From contig NZ_OY726397.1 of NCBI RefSeq assembly GCF_963378095.1, forward strand, positions 2,542,001-2,606,000: a stretch of DNA of 64,000 bases, written 5' to 3'. The notes beneath the pieces were generated by a model, which worked only from the letters and a program-made list of their open reading frames with translations, did not search any database and was not told the DNA's origin. Position numbers and translations under genes: made by a program. The stretch comes from Mycolicibacterium sp. MU0053 (lineage in GTDB: Bacteria; Actinomycetota; Actinomycetes; Mycobacteriales; Mycobacteriaceae). Shown here piece after piece: positions 11,627 through 22,499 of this stretch (within the stretch, counting starts at the first letter, position 1; each line of letters opens with the position of its first letter).

Positions 11627-11929
11627 ATGCGCCTGACACCGCATGAGCAAGACCGACTGCTGCTGTCGTATGCCGCCGAGCTGGCGCGCCGGCGCCGGGC
11701 CCGCGGCCTCAAGCTCAACCATCCGGAGGCGGTCGCGGTCATCACCGACCATCTGCTCGAAGGTGCCCGCGACGGCCGCACCGTCGCCGAGTTGATGGTC
11801 AGCGGCACCGAGGTGCTCACCCGCGACGACGTCATGGCGGGAATTCCGGAGATGCTGCAGGATGTGCAGGTCGAGGCGACGTTCCCGGACGGCACCAAAC
11901 TGGTGACCGTCCACCACCCGATCACATGA
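11627..11929 (+). CDS. ureA: urease gamma subunit
   Basis: A 100-residue urease gamma chain, the standard length. It begins [20 protein letters not shown] and contains [20 protein letters not shown] and the conserved [20 protein letters not shown], ending in KLVTVHHPI. It packs with UreB and UreC in the (UreABC)3 urease that hydrolyses urea to ammonia and carbamate. The ATG at 11627 is the family start, since the open frame upstream lacks similarity. Its stop overlaps the ureB start by four bases (ATGA at 11926), so ureA and ureB are translationally coupled. Confidence 0.96.
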   Translation: MRLTPHEQDRLLLSYAAELARRRRARGLKLNHPEAVAVITDHLLEGARDGRTVAELMVSGTEVLTRDDVMAGIPEMLQDVQVEATFPDGTKLVTVHHPIT

Positions 11930-12243
11930 TCCCGGGGGAGATCCTGCTCGCGGCCGGCGGCGTCGAGATCAACGCCGGCGCCCGGCGACTCGAACTCGAC
12001 ATCGTCAACACCGGCGACCGCCCCATTCAGGTGGGCAGCCATGTGCATCTGCCCCAGGCGAATTCGGCGCTGTCGTTCGATCGCGACGCCGCCCGCGGCT
12101 TCCGCTTCGACATCGCCGCCGGCACCGCGGTGCGCTTTGAGCCCGGCGTGACCCGGCGGGTAGCGCTGGTCGGATTGCGGGGCGCGCGCGAGGTCCACGG
12201 ACTCACGCTCGATCCGCCGGGAAGGCTGACCGGCGATGGCTGA
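11926..12243 (+). CDS. ureB: urease beta subunit
   Basis: A 105-residue urease beta chain. It begins [18 protein letters not shown] and shows the beta-strand signature [20 protein letters not shown], then the [20 protein letters not shown] segment that contacts UreC. It shares four bases with ureA at its start, and its last eight bases overlap the ureC start (ATG at 12236). This tight packing suggests co-expression in stoichiometric amounts. It is a separate polypeptide here, as in M. tuberculosis, and is not fused to UreA as in Helicobacter. Confidence 0.96.
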   Translation: MIPGEILLAAGGVEINAGARRLELDIVNTGDRPIQVGSHVHLPQANSALSFDRDAARGFRFDIAAGTAVRFEPGVTRRVALVGLRGAREVHGLTLDPPGRLTGDG

Positions 12244-13969
12244 GCTGTCCCGGCGGCGCTACGCCGATCTGTTCGGCCCCACCGTCGGCGATCGCATCCG
12301 GCTGGCCGACACCGATCTGCTCATCGAGATCACCGAGGACCGCAGTGGCGGACCGGGTCGCGCCGGCGACGAGGCCGTCTTCGGCGGCGGCAAGGTGTTG
12401 CGGGAATCGATGGGTCAGGGCCGGGCCACCCGCGCCGACGGCGCCCCCGACACCGTGATCACCGGCGCCGTCATCCTCGACCACTGGGGAATCATCAAGG
12501 CCGACATCGGGATACGGGACGGTCGGATCGTCGCCATCGGCAAGGCGGGCAATCCCGACATCATGTCGGGGGTGCACCCCGACCTGGTGGTGGGTCCCTC
12601 GACCGAGATCATCGCCGGCAACGGCCGCATCGTCACCGCCGGCGCCATCGACTGTCATGTGCACCTGATCTGCCCGCAGATCATGGCCGAGGCGTTGGGC
12701 GGCGGCATCACCACGATCATCGGCGGCGGCACCGGGCCGGCCGAGGGCAGCAAGGCCACCACGGTCACCCCCGGGGCCTGGCACCTGGCCCGCATGCTCG
12801 AATCGCTGGACAGCTGGCCACTGAACATCGCGCTGCTCGGCAAGGGCAACACCGTCAGCTCCGAGGGCATGTGGGAGCAATTGCGCGGCGGTGCAGCCGG
12901 ATTCAAACTGCACGAGGACTGGGGCAGCACACCGGCGGCCATCGACGCGTGCCTGACGGTGTGCGACGCCGCCGGCGTTCAGGCCGCCATCCACACCGAC
13001 ACCCTCAACGAAATGGGCTTCGTCGAGGACACCCTGGCCGCGATCAGGGGCCGGTCCATCCACGCCTATCACACCGAAGGGGCCGGCGGCGGCCACGCGC
13101 CGGACATCATCACCGTGGCATCCGAGCCCCATGTGCTGCCGAGTTCGACCAATCCGACGCGGCCCCACACGGTCAACACCCTCGACGAGCACCTCGACAT
13201 GTTGATGGTGTGCCACCACCTCAAGTCCAGCGTCGCCGAGGATCTGGCGTTCGCCGAGAGCCGTATTCGCCCGTCCACGATCGCCGCCGAGGACCTGCTG
13301 CACGACCTCGGGGCGATCTCGATGATCGGCAGCGACGCGCAGGCGATGGGCCGGATCGGCGAGGTGGTGATGCGGACCTGGCAGACCGCCCACGTGATGA
13401 AGCGCCGCCGCGGCGCGCTGCCCGGCGACCCGTCCGGCGCCGCCGGCAACGACAACCACCGGGCGCGCCGCTACGTGGCCAAATACACCATCTGCCCGGC
13501 GGTCGCGCACGGACTCGACGCCGAGGTCGGTTCGATCGAGGTGGGCAAGCTCGCCGACCTGGTGCTCTGGGAGCCGGCCTTCTTCGGGGTGCGCCCGCAC
13601 GCGGTGCTCAAGGGCGGCATGATCGCCTGGGCCGCGATGGGCGATGCCAACGCCTCGATTCCCACTCCGCAGCCGGTGCTGCCGCGGCCGATGTTCGGCG
13701 CCGCGCCGGCGGCCGCCGCGGCGACCTCGGTGCACTTCGTTGGCCCGCAGGCCATCGAGGACGGGTTGGCCGAGCGCATCGATGTGCGCCGCCGGCTGGC
13801 CGCGGTCAAGAATGTCCGGCACGTGGGGAAGGCCGACATGGCCAACAACGACGCGACCCCGGTGATCGAGGTCGAGCCGGACACCTTCACGGTCCGCATC
13901 GACGGCGAGGTCTGGCAGGAACAGCCGGCCACCGAACTGCCCATGGCGCAACGCTATTTCCTGTTCTGA
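12236..13969 (+). CDS. ureC: urease alpha (catalytic) subunit
   Basis: A 577-residue catalytic subunit, full length. The metal and catalytic motifs are intact: the N-terminal HVHLICPQ histidines, the carbamylated lysine in [12 protein letters not shown], nickel ligands in IHTDTLNE and [15 protein letters not shown], and the mobile-flap cysteine and histidines in MLMVCHHLK. Bridged nickel and carbamylated lysine form the urea-hydrolysing site. The gene overlaps ureB by eight bases and is followed after ten bases by ureF. No missing catalytic residue was seen, so the enzyme should be active once nickel is supplied. UreE and a nickel permease are not encoded in the window. Confidence 0.97.
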   Translation: MAELSRRRYADLFGPTVGDRIRLADTDLLIEITEDRSGGPGRAGDEAVFGGGKVLRESMGQGRATRADGAPDTVITGAVILDHWGIIKADIGIRDGRIVAIGKAGNPDIMSGVHPDLVVGPSTEIIAGNGRIVTAGAIDCHVHLICPQIMAEALGGGITTIIGGGTGPAEGSKATTVTPGAWHLARMLESLDSWPLNIALLGKGNTVSSEGMWEQLRGGAAGFKLHEDWGSTPAAIDACLTVCDAAGVQAAIHTDTLNEMGFVEDTLAAIRGRSIHAYHTEGAGGGHAPDIITVASEPHVLPSSTNPTRPHTVNTLDEHLDMLMVCHHLKSSVAEDLAFAESRIRPSTIAAEDLLHDLGAISMIGSDAQAMGRIGEVVMRTWQTAHVMKRRRGALPGDPSGAAGNDNHRARRYVAKYTICPAVAHGLDAEVGSIEVGKLADLVLWEPAFFGVRPHAVLKGGMIAWAAMGDANASIPTPQPVLPRPMFGAAPAAAAATSVHFVGPQAIEDGLAERIDVRRRLAAVKNVRHVGKADMANNDATPVIEVEPDTFTVRIDGEVWQEQPATELPMAQRYFLF

Positions 13970-13979
13970 CGGCCCCGCC

Positions 13980-14615
13980 ATGACCAATCTGACCACGCTG
14001 CTGGCCCTCGCCGACTCCCGGCTGCCCAGCGGCGGCCACGTGCACTCCGGCGGCGTCGAGGAGGCCATCACCGGCGGCCTCGTCACCGGGATACCGACCC
14101 TGGCGGCCTATCTGCGCCGCCGGATCCGCACGCACGGTCTGGTCACCGCGTCGCTGGCGGTGGTCACCCAGACCGCCGCGTGGTCACCGGAGCGGGCCGA
14201 CGCCGAAATCGACGCCCGCACACCCTCGCCGGCCGCCCGGGCGGCGTCGCGCAGCCAGGGCCGCGGCCTGTTGCGGCTGGCCCGCCGGGTGTGGCCGCAG
14301 CAGGACTGGACCGCGCTGGGGCGCGAACCGCATGTGGCGATCGTGGCCGCCATGGTGGGGCGCGCCGCCGGGCTGAGCCCGGCGCACACCGCACTGGCGT
14401 TGGTGTACACCACGATGACCGGATCGGCGACGGCCGCGCAGCGACTGCTCGCGCTGGACCCGGCCGACGTTGCGGCGCTCACCTTCGAGCTGGCCGACCT
14501 GTGTGAAAGCACCGCCGCCGCCGCGACCGAAGGTCCGGCGGAGCTGTCGGACCCGCTGCTCGATGTGCTGGCCCAGCGTCACGCCGACCGCGACCGCCCG
14601 CTGTTCGTGTCCTGA
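13980..14615 (+). CDS. ureF: urease accessory protein UreF
   Basis: A 211-residue helical accessory protein, close to the length of M. tuberculosis UreF. It begins TLLALADSRLPSGGHVHSGG, the conserved UreF opening with the SGG..HSGG motif, and contains HVAIVAAMVGRAAGLSPAHT in the middle. UreF bridges UreG and UreD in the complex that activates apo-urease, and helps gate delivery of nickel and CO2. The ATG at 13980 follows the ureC stop by ten bases, with ureG next. It is needed for maturation and is not catalytic. Confidence 0.93.
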   Translation: MTNLTTLLALADSRLPSGGHVHSGGVEEAITGGLVTGIPTLAAYLRRRIRTHGLVTASLAVVTQTAAWSPERADAEIDARTPSPAARAASRSQGRGLLRLARRVWPQQDWTALGREPHVAIVAAMVGRAAGLSPAHTALALVYTTMTGSATAAQRLLALDPADVAALTFELADLCESTAAAATEGPAELSDPLLDVLAQRHADRDRPLFVS

Positions 14616-14641
14616 TGTCCCGCCGCCCGTAAGGAATCCCC

Positions 14642-15325
14642 ATGCCGCCACATCTGCTCGACGGCCAGCCACACGCCCATGTCGACCGCCCGCGCCGCGT
14701 GCGCGAACCCGGGGAGCCGCTGCGCATCGGGGTCGGCGGGCCGGTGGGTTCGGGCAAGACCGCGCTGGTGGCCGCGCTGTGTCGACAACTGCGCGGCGAG
14801 CTGTCGTTGGCGGTGCTCACCAACGACATCTACACCACCGAGGATGCCGACTTCCTGCGCCGCCACGCGGTATTGCCGGCGGACCGGATCGCTGCCGTGC
14901 AGACCGGCGGCTGCCCGCACACCGCGATCCGCGACGACATCACCGCGAATCTCGATGCCATCGACGATCTGCGCGCCGCGCACGACCGACTCGATCTGAT
15001 CCTGGTGGAATCCGGCGGCGACAACCTGACCGCCACCTTCTCCTCGGGGCTGGTGGATGCGCAGATCTTCGTCGTGGATGTGGCCGGCGGGGACAAGGTG
15101 CCGCGCAAGGGTGGGCCCGGCGTGACGTTCTCGGATCTGTTGGTGGTCAACAAGACCGACCTGGCGCCGCTGGTGGGCGCCGATCTCGAGGTGATGCGCC
15201 GCGACGCGGCCGCGGTCCGGCAGGGCCGGCCCACCATGCTGATCAGCCTGACCGAGGACCCGTCGGCGGCGCCGGTGCTGAGCTGGGTCCGCGACCAACT
15301 CGGCAGCCCGGTCGCCGCGTCCTGA
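14642..15325 (+). CDS. ureG: urease accessory GTPase UreG
   Basis: A 227-residue SIMIBI-class GTPase that drives nickel insertion into urease. The N-terminus carries several histidines (residues 4, 11, 13), a short metal-binding stretch. The P-loop GGPVGSGKT is at residues 32-40, then [13 protein letters not shown], the invariant nickel-binding [21 protein letters not shown] and the guanine-specificity VVNKTD. All motifs are intact. The stop overlaps the ureD ATG by one base (TGATG), so these two partners are coupled. With no ureE visible, the histidine-rich tail may help carry nickel, although that is inference. Confidence 0.96.
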   Translation: MPPHLLDGQPHAHVDRPRRVREPGEPLRIGVGGPVGSGKTALVAALCRQLRGELSLAVLTNDIYTTEDADFLRRHAVLPADRIAAVQTGGCPHTAIRDDITANLDAIDDLRAAHDRLDLILVESGGDNLTATFSSGLVDAQIFVVDVAGGDKVPRKGGPGVTFSDLLVVNKTDLAPLVGADLEVMRRDAAAVRQGRPTMLISLTEDPSAAPVLSWVRDQLGSPVAAS

Positions 15326-15969
15326 TGGACTCCCGCGTCCTGGTGGTTGCCCGCCGGGAAAGGTTGCCGCACATCGAGTCCCGTGGCGGCATCGTCGCAC
15401 GGAACACCGGCGAGCACACCGTACACCTGGTCTCCTCGGCGGCCACCCCGCTGGGTGGGGACACCATCACGGTGCAGGTGATCGTCGAACCCGGCGCGGT
15501 GCTCCGGTTACGCAGTGTCGCAGCCACCATCGCGTTGCCCGGGCCGGCGATCCGCGTATCGCGGTCCCGGCTGGAGTTGGACGTCGACGGTGAACTCGAC
15601 GTCGACCTGGAACCGATGATCGTCGCCGGCGGCGCCGAGCACCACGCCGTGGTGGCCGTGCGGATCGGGAGTGCGGGAGCGCTGCGGTTGCGGGAACGCG
15701 TCCAGGTCGGCAGATCCGGTGAGCGGCACGGATATTGGAGTTCGGCGACGCACGCCGACGTCGAGTGCCGGCCGCTGCTGCGGCACCGGGTGGAACTCGG
15801 CGCCGGATCGGTGGCCGACGACGCACTGGCGGCGCCGCGGGCCGCGGTCAGCGAACTGTGCTTCCCGACCGACCCGCAGCACCCCGGCGGGGACGCCACC
15901 GTGCTGGCTTTGGCGGCCGGGGGAGTGCTGCGCACCTGGCAGGGTGACGCACTACCGGGCCAGGGTTGA
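15325..15969 (+). CDS. ureD: urease accessory protein UreD/UreH
   Basis: A 214-residue accessory scaffold, similar in length to M. tuberculosis UreD. It contains the typical beta-rich pattern HTVHLVSSAATPLGGDTITV, VIVEPGAVLRLRSVAATIAL and ELDVDLEPMIVAGGAEHHAV. UreD binds apo-urease and, with UreF and UreG, forms the tunnel through which nickel is delivered. The ATG at 15325 is fixed by the one-base overlap with ureG. It is the last gene of the urease operon and meets the convergent ndh gene seven bases later. I see no clear hairpin between them. Confidence 0.9.
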   Translation: MDSRVLVVARRERLPHIESRGGIVARNTGEHTVHLVSSAATPLGGDTITVQVIVEPGAVLRLRSVAATIALPGPAIRVSRSRLELDVDGELDVDLEPMIVAGGAEHHAVVAVRIGSAGALRLRERVQVGRSGERHGYWSSATHADVECRPLLRHRVELGAGSVADDALAAPRAAVSELCFPTDPQHPGGDATVLALAAGGVLRTWQGDALPGQG

Positions 15970-15976
15970 AAGTGCG

Positions 15977-17347
<1,371 letters not shown>

Positions 17348-17429
17348 TATTGGCTCCTCGACAAGGGACACATCGGTACTACATCTCCACCGTAGCTGGG
17401 TGGGCTCGGCGACCGCGCGGGGGCGTCGG

Positions 17430-18347
17430 TCAGTTCGGCATGACCTTTTTCACCGCCGCGGCGACGTCGGCGAGGACACCGGGGACATAGAACGGCAGGT
17501 TGAAGATGATGCCGTCGACGCCGGCGTCGAAAACATTGGTCTTGATCTGGTCGGCGATGGCCTCGGGACTGCCGATGACCGTGTTGCCCCGGATGGCCTC
17601 GGGCAGCGCATCGACCGTGCCCTTTTCGTCGACGATCACCGTGAGCAGCGTGCTGGTCTCCAGCGTCGCCGGGTCCCGGTCGATTTCCTCGCAGCGGCGC
17701 CGGACCACATCGAGCTTGTGCGGCAACTGGTCGAACGAGGTGATGAGGTTGAGGTGGTCGAAATGCTGGGCCGCCAACGGGATCGTCTTCTTCTCACCGC
17801 TGCCGCCGATCAGCAGCGGGATGTGATCGCGGTAGCGCGGGTTGGCCACCGCGTCGGTCGTCCGGTAGTACTCGCCGCTGAAGGTCGGCCGCTCGCCGGC
17901 GAGCATCGGCAGGATGATCTGCAGCGCCTCGCCGAGCTTGTTGAACCGCTCGGTGAAGGTGCCGAAATCGAATCCGAGCTGCTCGTGTTCGAGCTCGAAC
18001 CAGCCGGTGCCGATGCCCAGCACCGCGCGGCCCGCGCTGACGACGTCGAGGGTCGTGATGGCCTTGGCCAGCAGCGTCGGGTTGCGGTAGGTGTTGCCGG
18101 TGACCAGGGTGCCCAACTGCACGTTCTTGGTTGCCGTCGCCAATGCGCCCAGTGCGGTATAGGCCTCGAGCATCGGTTGGTCGTGGGCGCCGAGCATCGG
18201 CAGTTGGTAGAAGTGGTCCATCACGAACACCGCGTCGAACCCGGCGTCGTCGGCTTCCTGCGCCTGCGTGAGGACGGTGGGGAACAGCCGTTCGACGCCG
18301 TTGTCGTCCGAGAACTTGGGGATTTGGTAGCCGAGTTTGATCGTCAC
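17430..18347 (-). CDS. LLM-class F420-dependent oxidoreductase (Rv1855c-like)
   Basis: A 305-residue TIM-barrel protein of the luciferase-like monooxygenase class. It opens with MTIKLGYQIPKF and has the LLM features AQEADDAGFDAVFVMDHFYQ, NVQLGTLVTGNTYRNPTLLA and GRAVLGIGTGWFELEHEQLG, followed by IPLLIGGSGEKKT, the phosphate-binding loop that in mycobacterial members usually holds coenzyme F420. The ATG at 18347 is canonical. It lies between ndh and an SDR-like gene exactly as Rv1855c does. The substrate is unknown. Reduction or oxidation with F420 is assumed from family and host, not seen directly. Confidence 0.85.
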   Translation of the reverse strand: MTIKLGYQIPKFSDDNGVERLFPTVLTQAQEADDAGFDAVFVMDHFYQLPMLGAHDQPMLEAYTALGALATATKNVQLGTLVTGNTYRNPTLLAKAITTLDVVSAGRAVLGIGTGWFELEHEQLGFDFGTFTERFNKLGEALQIILPMLAGERPTFSGEYYRTTDAVANPRYRDHIPLLIGGSGEKKTIPLAAQHFDHLNLITSFDQLPHKLDVVRRRCEEIDRDPATLETSTLLTVIVDEKGTVDALPEAIRGNTVIGSPEAIADQIKTNVFDAGVDGIIFNLPFYVPGVLADVAAAVKKVMPN

Positions 18348-18384
18348 AGCTCGACCCTACTCAGTGCGTGGCATGGCAGCAGCG

Positions 18385-19062
18385 TCAGCCGAAGTGGGCC
18401 GGCACGCCGCTGCTGACATGCAGGGTCTGCCCGGTGATGTGCCGCGCCGCCGGGGTGGTCAGGAACAACGCGAGCCGGGTGATTTCGGCGGCCACCGAAG
18501 GTGGCGGAGTCGACAGGCCCTCGTAACCGGGTTCGGTACCGCGGCCGGTGGCGACGAGGTTGACGGTGATGCCGCGGGTGCCCCACTGCGCGGCTTGTCC
18601 GGCGGTCCAGTCGGCCAGGGCGGCCTTGATGGCCGAGGCGGCGCTGCCGTCGCGCGGTGTCTCCGGTACGACGCTGACGATCGAGCCGCCAGAGCGGAGG
18701 TGATCGCCGATGGTCTGCAGCGTCAGCACGGGCGCCAGCACGGTGGCGTCCAGGGCGTTGTGCCAGGCCATCGCGTGTTCGGCGGCCGAGTACGTGCGCG
18801 GGTCGCCCGCCGCGTACCAGGGTGCGGGCACGTTGACGATGGTGTCGAGATGATGCGGGAACAGGGCCCGGGTCTCGGCCAGATTCGCCGGGTCGGTCGG
18901 GTCGCACACGATGCAATCGATCTCGAGTTCCTTGGCGGCGATTTCGAGTTCGTCGCTTCGGGCCCCGGAGATAACCACGTTGTGTCCAGCGTCGCGGAAG
19001 CCTTCGGCCACCGCGCGGCCCAATTCGGTGTCTCCGCCGGTAACCAGCACCTCCATCGCCAT
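18385..19062 (-). CDS. SDR-family protein lacking the catalytic tyrosine (Rv1856c-like)
   Basis: A 225-residue Rossmann protein. The cofactor motif is VTGGDTELGRAVA (residues 7-19), and the acidic residues after strand 3 (CDPTDPAN) are typical of SDRs. The active-site serine is in GGSIVSVVPE. In the YxxxK motif the lysine is K146, but the position of the tyrosine (142) is alanine (AASAIKAALADW), so classical dehydrogenase chemistry is doubtful. It may bind a dinucleotide for another purpose. The ATG at 19062 has AGGAG five bases upstream; a second ATG at 19056 is possible. It precedes the F420-type gene by 37 bases on the same strand. A small dyad at 19121..19132 could control it. Confidence 0.8.
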   Translation of the reverse strand: MAMEVLVTGGDTELGRAVAEGFRDAGHNVVISGARSDELEIAAKELEIDCIVCDPTDPANLAETRALFPHHLDTIVNVPAPWYAAGDPRTYSAAEHAMAWHNALDATVLAPVLTLQTIGDHLRSGGSIVSVVPETPRDGSAASAIKAALADWTAGQAAQWGTRGITVNLVATGRGTEPGYEGLSTPPPSVAAEITRLALFLTTPAARHITGQTLHVSSGVPAHFG

Positions 19063-19120
19063 GACCTCTCCTGTCGTGCCTGGGATCTCCGCGCATGACG
19101 GCGGTGATCCTCAGCAATGT

Positions 19121-19132
19121 TACTGGACAGTA
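19121..19132. promoter_or_regulatory. short perfect dyad upstream of the SDR-like gene
   Basis: TACTGGACAGTA is a 5-bp inverted repeat (TACTG/CAGTA) around a GA centre. It lies 59 bases upstream of the SDR-like start and about 150 bases before modB. TetR-type operators in mycobacteria often look like this, but no regulator is adjacent. A 12-base dyad has modest significance. Confidence 0.3.
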
Positions 19133-19280
19133 GCTAGGTGGCGAAACTCGACGCGGCCGCGATCCCGACACAGCTGCGCTACGCCCGGCCCGGGCCGCAT
19201 AGGATCGCGCGCATGCCCTGGTCCGCGATCGGTGTCGATTGCGCAGGTGGGCGCGCCACCGACGCTCACCGCGGCGCCCC

Positions 19281-20075
19281 GTGAACTCGACCACCGGCGT
19301 GCCGCGCTGGGTCTATGTCCCCGCCGCGGTCGGGACGGTGCTGGTGGTGCTGCCGCTTCTGGCGATGTCGTTGACCGTGGATTGGCCGAACTTCTGGTCG
19401 CTGGTCAGCAGCGAGTCGTCGCGGACGGCGTTGGGATTGAGTCTCAGGACCGCCACCGCGAGCACGCTGGCCTGCATCGTGCTGGGTGTGCCGATGGCGT
19501 TGGTGTTGGCCCGCGGTGACGCCCGGGTGATGCGCTGGCTGCGTCCGCTGGTGCTGCTGCCGTTGGTGCTGCCGCCGGTGGTCGGCGGGATCGCGCTGCT
19601 CTACACCTTCGGCCGGGTCGGGCTGCTGGGGCAGTATCTGGACGCGGCCGGACTGCGGATCGCCTTCACCACCCTTGCCGTGGTGCTGGCGCAGACGTTC
19701 GTCTCGCTGCCATTCCTGGTGGTGTCGCTGGAGGGTGCGGCCCGCACCGCCGGCACCGACCACGAACTGGTCGCCGCGACACTGGGGGCCCCGCCGAGCC
19801 GGGTGTGGTGGCGGGTCACGCTGCCGCTGCTGCTGCCCGGCCTGGTGTCCGGAGCCGTGCTGGCCTTCGCCCGAGCCCTCGGCGAGTTCGGCGCCACCCT
19901 GACCTTCGCCGGGTCGCGGGAGGGCGTCACTCGAACGTTGCCGCTGGAGATCTATCTGCAACGCGAGACGGATGCGGAATCGGCGGTCGCGCTGTCGATG
20001 CTGTTGGTGGCCGTCGCCGCGGTGATCGTGGTCGGGGTCGGCGCCCGGCAACTCAGCGGCGGGTGGCGACGGTGA
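19281..20075 (+). CDS. modB: molybdate ABC transporter permease
   Basis: A 264-residue permease with five to six TM segments, close to M. tuberculosis ModB (Rv1858). The EAA loop is visible in [20 protein letters not shown], followed by [20 protein letters not shown] and [20 protein letters not shown], which is diagnostic of ModB. It imports molybdate for molybdopterin cofactors. The start is the GTG at 19281, which puts [20 protein letters not shown] at the N-terminus; upstream codons are not family-like. The stop overlaps the modC start by four bases. Remarkably, no modA (binding protein) precedes it, although M. tuberculosis has modA there. Confidence 0.92.
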   Translation: MNSTTGVPRWVYVPAAVGTVLVVLPLLAMSLTVDWPNFWSLVSSESSRTALGLSLRTATASTLACIVLGVPMALVLARGDARVMRWLRPLVLLPLVLPPVVGGIALLYTFGRVGLLGQYLDAAGLRIAFTTLAVVLAQTFVSLPFLVVSLEGAARTAGTDHELVAATLGAPPSRVWWRVTLPLLLPGLVSGAVLAFARALGEFGATLTFAGSREGVTRTLPLEIYLQRETDAESAVALSMLLVAVAAVIVVGVGARQLSGGWRR

Positions 20076-21208
20076 CGGGTGTGGCGGTGCGGGCCCGGGT
20101 CGAGGCCCGCGGTCTCGACATCGGGCTCGACATTGCCGCCGGCGAGGTGGTGGCGCTGCTCGGTCCCAACGGCGCGGGCAAGTCGACCGTGCTGCACGTG
20201 ATGGCCGGGGTGGTGCACCCCGACGTCGGGACGGTCCGGGTCGGGCCGCGGGTGTTGACCGACACCGAACGCGGTGTGTTCGTGCCCACCCACGCCCGTC
20301 GCGTCGGATTGCTGCTGCAGGACCCGCTGCTGTTCCCGCATCTCGACGTGATCGGCAACGTCGCGTTCGCGGCCCGCTCGCACCAGTCGCGCCGCGCGGC
20401 GCGGGAGCTGGCCGGCCGATGGCTGCAGGAGGTGGAGGCCAGCGCGCTCGCCGCGCGCAAGCCCCATCAGCTCTCCGGCGGTCAGGCCCAGCGCATCGCG
20501 ATTGCCCGGGCGCTGGCCGGTCGGCCCGAGGTGCTGCTGCTCGACGAGCCGATGGCGGGCCTGGACGTCGGAGTCGCCGCGACCATCCGGTCGTTGCTGC
20601 GCCGGGTGCTCGCCGCGGCCGAACACGCGACGGTGTTGGTGACCCATGACGTGCTCGACGTCCTCACGTTGGCGGACCGGGTCCTGGTGCTCGAGGCCGG
20701 CCGGGTCGTCGAAGCCGGCTCGGTGCCCGAGGTGCTCGCGGCGCCGCGCAGTGCGTTCGCCGCGCGCATCGCGGGGTTGAACCTGGTGCACGGGACGCTG
20801 GAATCCCGCGCGGCCGACGATGCGGTGCTGGTGACGCCCGACGGTCGGCGGTGGCACGGGCGGGCCGCGCCCGACGTGGCCGTCGGCGGGCCCGCGGTGG
20901 CGTTGTTCGCGCCCGCCGCGGTGGCCGTCTACCCCCGGCGGCCGCAGGGCAGCCCGCGCAACGTGGTGGCACTGACCGTGGCCGAACTGGGCGCCGGCGG
21001 GTCCGCGATTCGCGTACGGGCGCAGACCCAGGCCGACGGCGCCCCCGGGCTGGCCGCCGATGTCACCGCCGACGGCGCCGCCGAGCTTCGCCTCGTGCCC
21101 GGCGCCGAGGTCTGGTTCGCCGTCAAGGCTCAGGAAATCGGCATTCACGCCGCGCAGCGGCGGTCAGGGGCGCACGAGGCCACTCGCGAAGAATTCGGCG
21201 ATGCATAG
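20072..21208 (+). CDS. modC: molybdate ABC transporter ATP-binding protein
   Basis: A 378-residue ATPase. It has Walker [14 protein letters not shown] near residue 28, the Q-loop in [20 protein letters not shown], signature [15 protein letters not shown], Walker [13 protein letters not shown] and the switch histidine in [10 protein letters not shown]. The C-terminal 100 or so residues ([20 protein letters not shown] to [14 protein letters not shown]) form a Mop/TOBE-type molybdate-binding domain, supporting ModC over sulfate or iron ATPases. The GTG start at 20072 overlaps the modB stop (GTGA). The pair needs a substrate-binding protein that is not encoded in the window. Confidence 0.92.
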   Translation: MTGVAVRARVEARGLDIGLDIAAGEVVALLGPNGAGKSTVLHVMAGVVHPDVGTVRVGPRVLTDTERGVFVPTHARRVGLLLQDPLLFPHLDVIGNVAFAARSHQSRRAARELAGRWLQEVEASALAARKPHQLSGGQAQRIAIARALAGRPEVLLLDEPMAGLDVGVAATIRSLLRRVLAAAEHATVLVTHDVLDVLTLADRVLVLEAGRVVEAGSVPEVLAAPRSAFAARIAGLNLVHGTLESRAADDAVLVTPDGRRWHGRAAPDVAVGGPAVALFAPAAVAVYPRRPQGSPRNVVALTVAELGAGGSAIRVRAQTQADGAPGLAADVTADGAAELRLVPGAEVWFAVKAQEIGIHAAQRRSGAHEATREEFGDA

Positions 21209-21257
21209 TAAGCAAGTCGCACTTGCGTCACGGCCGTAACACGGTAGGTTCGTCGCC

Positions 21258-22343
21258 ATGAGTCAGCCGGACCTCAATTCGAAGCAGCGCAAAGGCCTGC
21301 GGACGACGCTGGCGGTGGCCACGGCCGCTGGTCTCGGTGCCGTCACGCTGATGTTGCCAGGGGGGTTGGCCTACGCCGACCCCGTGCCGCCGCCCCCGCC
21401 GCCGGGCACTGAGGCTCCGCCGGCGGACCCGAACGCGCCGCCGCCACCGCCGCCGGCGGACCCGAACGCGCCGCCGCCACCGCCGGCAGATCCGAACGCG
21501 CCGCCGCCACCGCCCGCGGACCCGAACGCGCCGCCGCCACCGCCGGCAGACCCGAACGCGCCGCCGCCACCGCCCGCGGACCCGAACGCGCCGGCCGCTG
21601 ATCCCGCCGCCCCGCCGGCGCCCGAGCCGGGCCGCGTGGACAACGCCGCGGGCGGGTTCAGCTATGTCGTGCCGGAGGGCTGGGTCGTCGGCGATGCGAG
21701 CCGGCTGAACTACGGACAGGCGCTGCTGACCAAGGAGCTGCCGCCGGTCGCTCCGGGCGAGCCGGCTCCCGCGGCCACCGACACCAGCATCCTGCTGGGC
21801 CGGCTGGACCTGAAGCTGTTCGCCGGCGCCGAGCCCGACAACGAGAAGGCCGCCACGCGACTGGCCTCCGACATGGGCGAGTTCTTCATGCCGTTCGCCG
21901 GGACGCGTCTCAATCAGGAGACCGTCCCGCTGAACGCGGACGGCATGCCCGGATCGGCGTCGTACTACGAGGTGAAGTTCACCGACACCAGCAAGCCCGA
22001 CGGACAGATCTGGGCCGGCGTGGTGGGCGACGCGGCCCCGAACGCGCCGCGCGGCCAGCGCAACGAGCGTTGGTTCGTGGTGTGGCTGGGTACCTCGAAC
22101 GACCCGGTCAACAAGGAAGCCGCGCAGGCCCTGGCGAACTCGATCCGGCAGTGGACTCCGCCGGCCCCGCCGCCACCGCCGCCGGCCGATCCCAACGCCC
22201 CGGCTCCGGCCCCGGCGGACCCGAATGCGCCGCCGCCACCGCCCGCGGATCCGAACGCTCCGGCACCGGTGCCCGGCCGGAGCGAGGTCGGCGTCCCGGT
22301 CCCGGTGCAGGAACCGGTGCCCGAGATGATGCCGCCGGCGTAA
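21258..22343 (+). CDS. apa: Ala/Pro-rich secreted antigen Apa (MPT32/fibronectin-attachment family)
   Basis: A 361-residue exported protein. It has a basic N-terminus, a hydrophobic signal ([20 protein letters not shown]) and a likely cleavage after AYA at residue 39. A proline-rich arm follows with six ADPNAP repeats (residues about 56-112), then a globular domain ([20 protein letters not shown] to [10 protein letters not shown], about residues 130-300) and a second ADPNAP-rich tail. M. tuberculosis Apa (Rv1860) has the same plan, is O-mannosylated on the Thr/Pro-rich parts and binds fibronectin and lectins. The ADPNAP arm here has more copies. A clear terminator follows at 22361..22399. The ATG at 21258 leads straight into the signal peptide. 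Confidence 0.92.
   Translation: MSQPDLNSKQRKGLRTTLAVATAAGLGAVTLMLPGGLAYADPVPPPPPPGTEAPPADPNAPPPPPPADPNAPPPPPADPNAPPPPPADPNAPPPPPADPNAPPPPPADPNAPAADPAAPPAPEPGRVDNAAGGFSYVVPEGWVVGDASRLNYGQALLTKELPPVAPGEPAPAATDTSILLGRLDLKLFAGAEPDNEKAATRLASDMGEFFMPFAGTRLNQETVPLNADGMPGSASYYEVKFTDTSKPDGQIWAGVVGDAAPNAPRGQRNERWFVVWLGTSNDPVNKEAAQALANSIRQWTPPAPPPPPPADPNAPAPAPADPNAPPPPPADPNAPAPVPGRSEVGVPVPVQEPVPEMMPPA
21423..21593 (+). repeat. 30-bp tandem repeats encoding ADPNAP(P)n in apa
   Basis: Six copies of a unit that begins GCGGACCCGAACGCGCCG and continues with CCGCCACCG-type proline codons follow one another, with 30-bp spacing except for a 33-bp first unit. They encode [10 protein letters not shown]. Copies differ at only a few third positions, so the array looks recently expanded and slippage-prone. 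Three further ADPNAP copies occur near the 3' end of the gene (22186..22262). Confidence 0.9.
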
Positions 22344-22360
22344 TCCGCCTCGCGCAACGA

Positions 22361-22399
22361 CGAAACCCCGATCCGGCCACTGGCCGGGTCGGGGTTTCG
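22361..22399 (+). terminator. apa terminator
   Basis: CGAAACCCCGA (22361..22371) pairs exactly with TCGGGGTTTCG (22389..22399). The interior CCGGCC/GGCCGG pair extends the stem, leaving a three-base loop. It starts 17 bases after the apa stop, has no long T-run, and separates apa from the GlsB-like gene. Confidence 0.85.
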
Positions 22400-22499
22400 C
22401 CATTCGTTCCCCGTTTGCCGGCCCAATCGTTACCAAGACCAGGTATATCTGAGCAAAGGTCCCGTTCTCGCGGGGCCGAGATGACACGAGGAGACCAAG

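Noticed and set aside
12203..14086. A 627-codon open frame on the - strand across ureC
   Set aside because: Antisense shadow of ureC; composition rich in Arg, Asp, His and Gly, no family similarity.
19140..19280. Remnant of modA
   Set aside because: No frame in this stretch shows the ModA C-terminal pattern; it looks like ordinary non-coding sequence.
21423..21593. Regular 30-bp repeats considered as a CRISPR-like array
   Set aside because: The units are contiguous with no spacers and encode the ADPNAP arm of Apa in frame.
22405..22499. SigF-type promoter before the GlsB-like gene
   Set aside because: A GTTT and a GGTAT are present but about 25 bases apart, too far for the GTTT-N15-17-GGGTA consensus.
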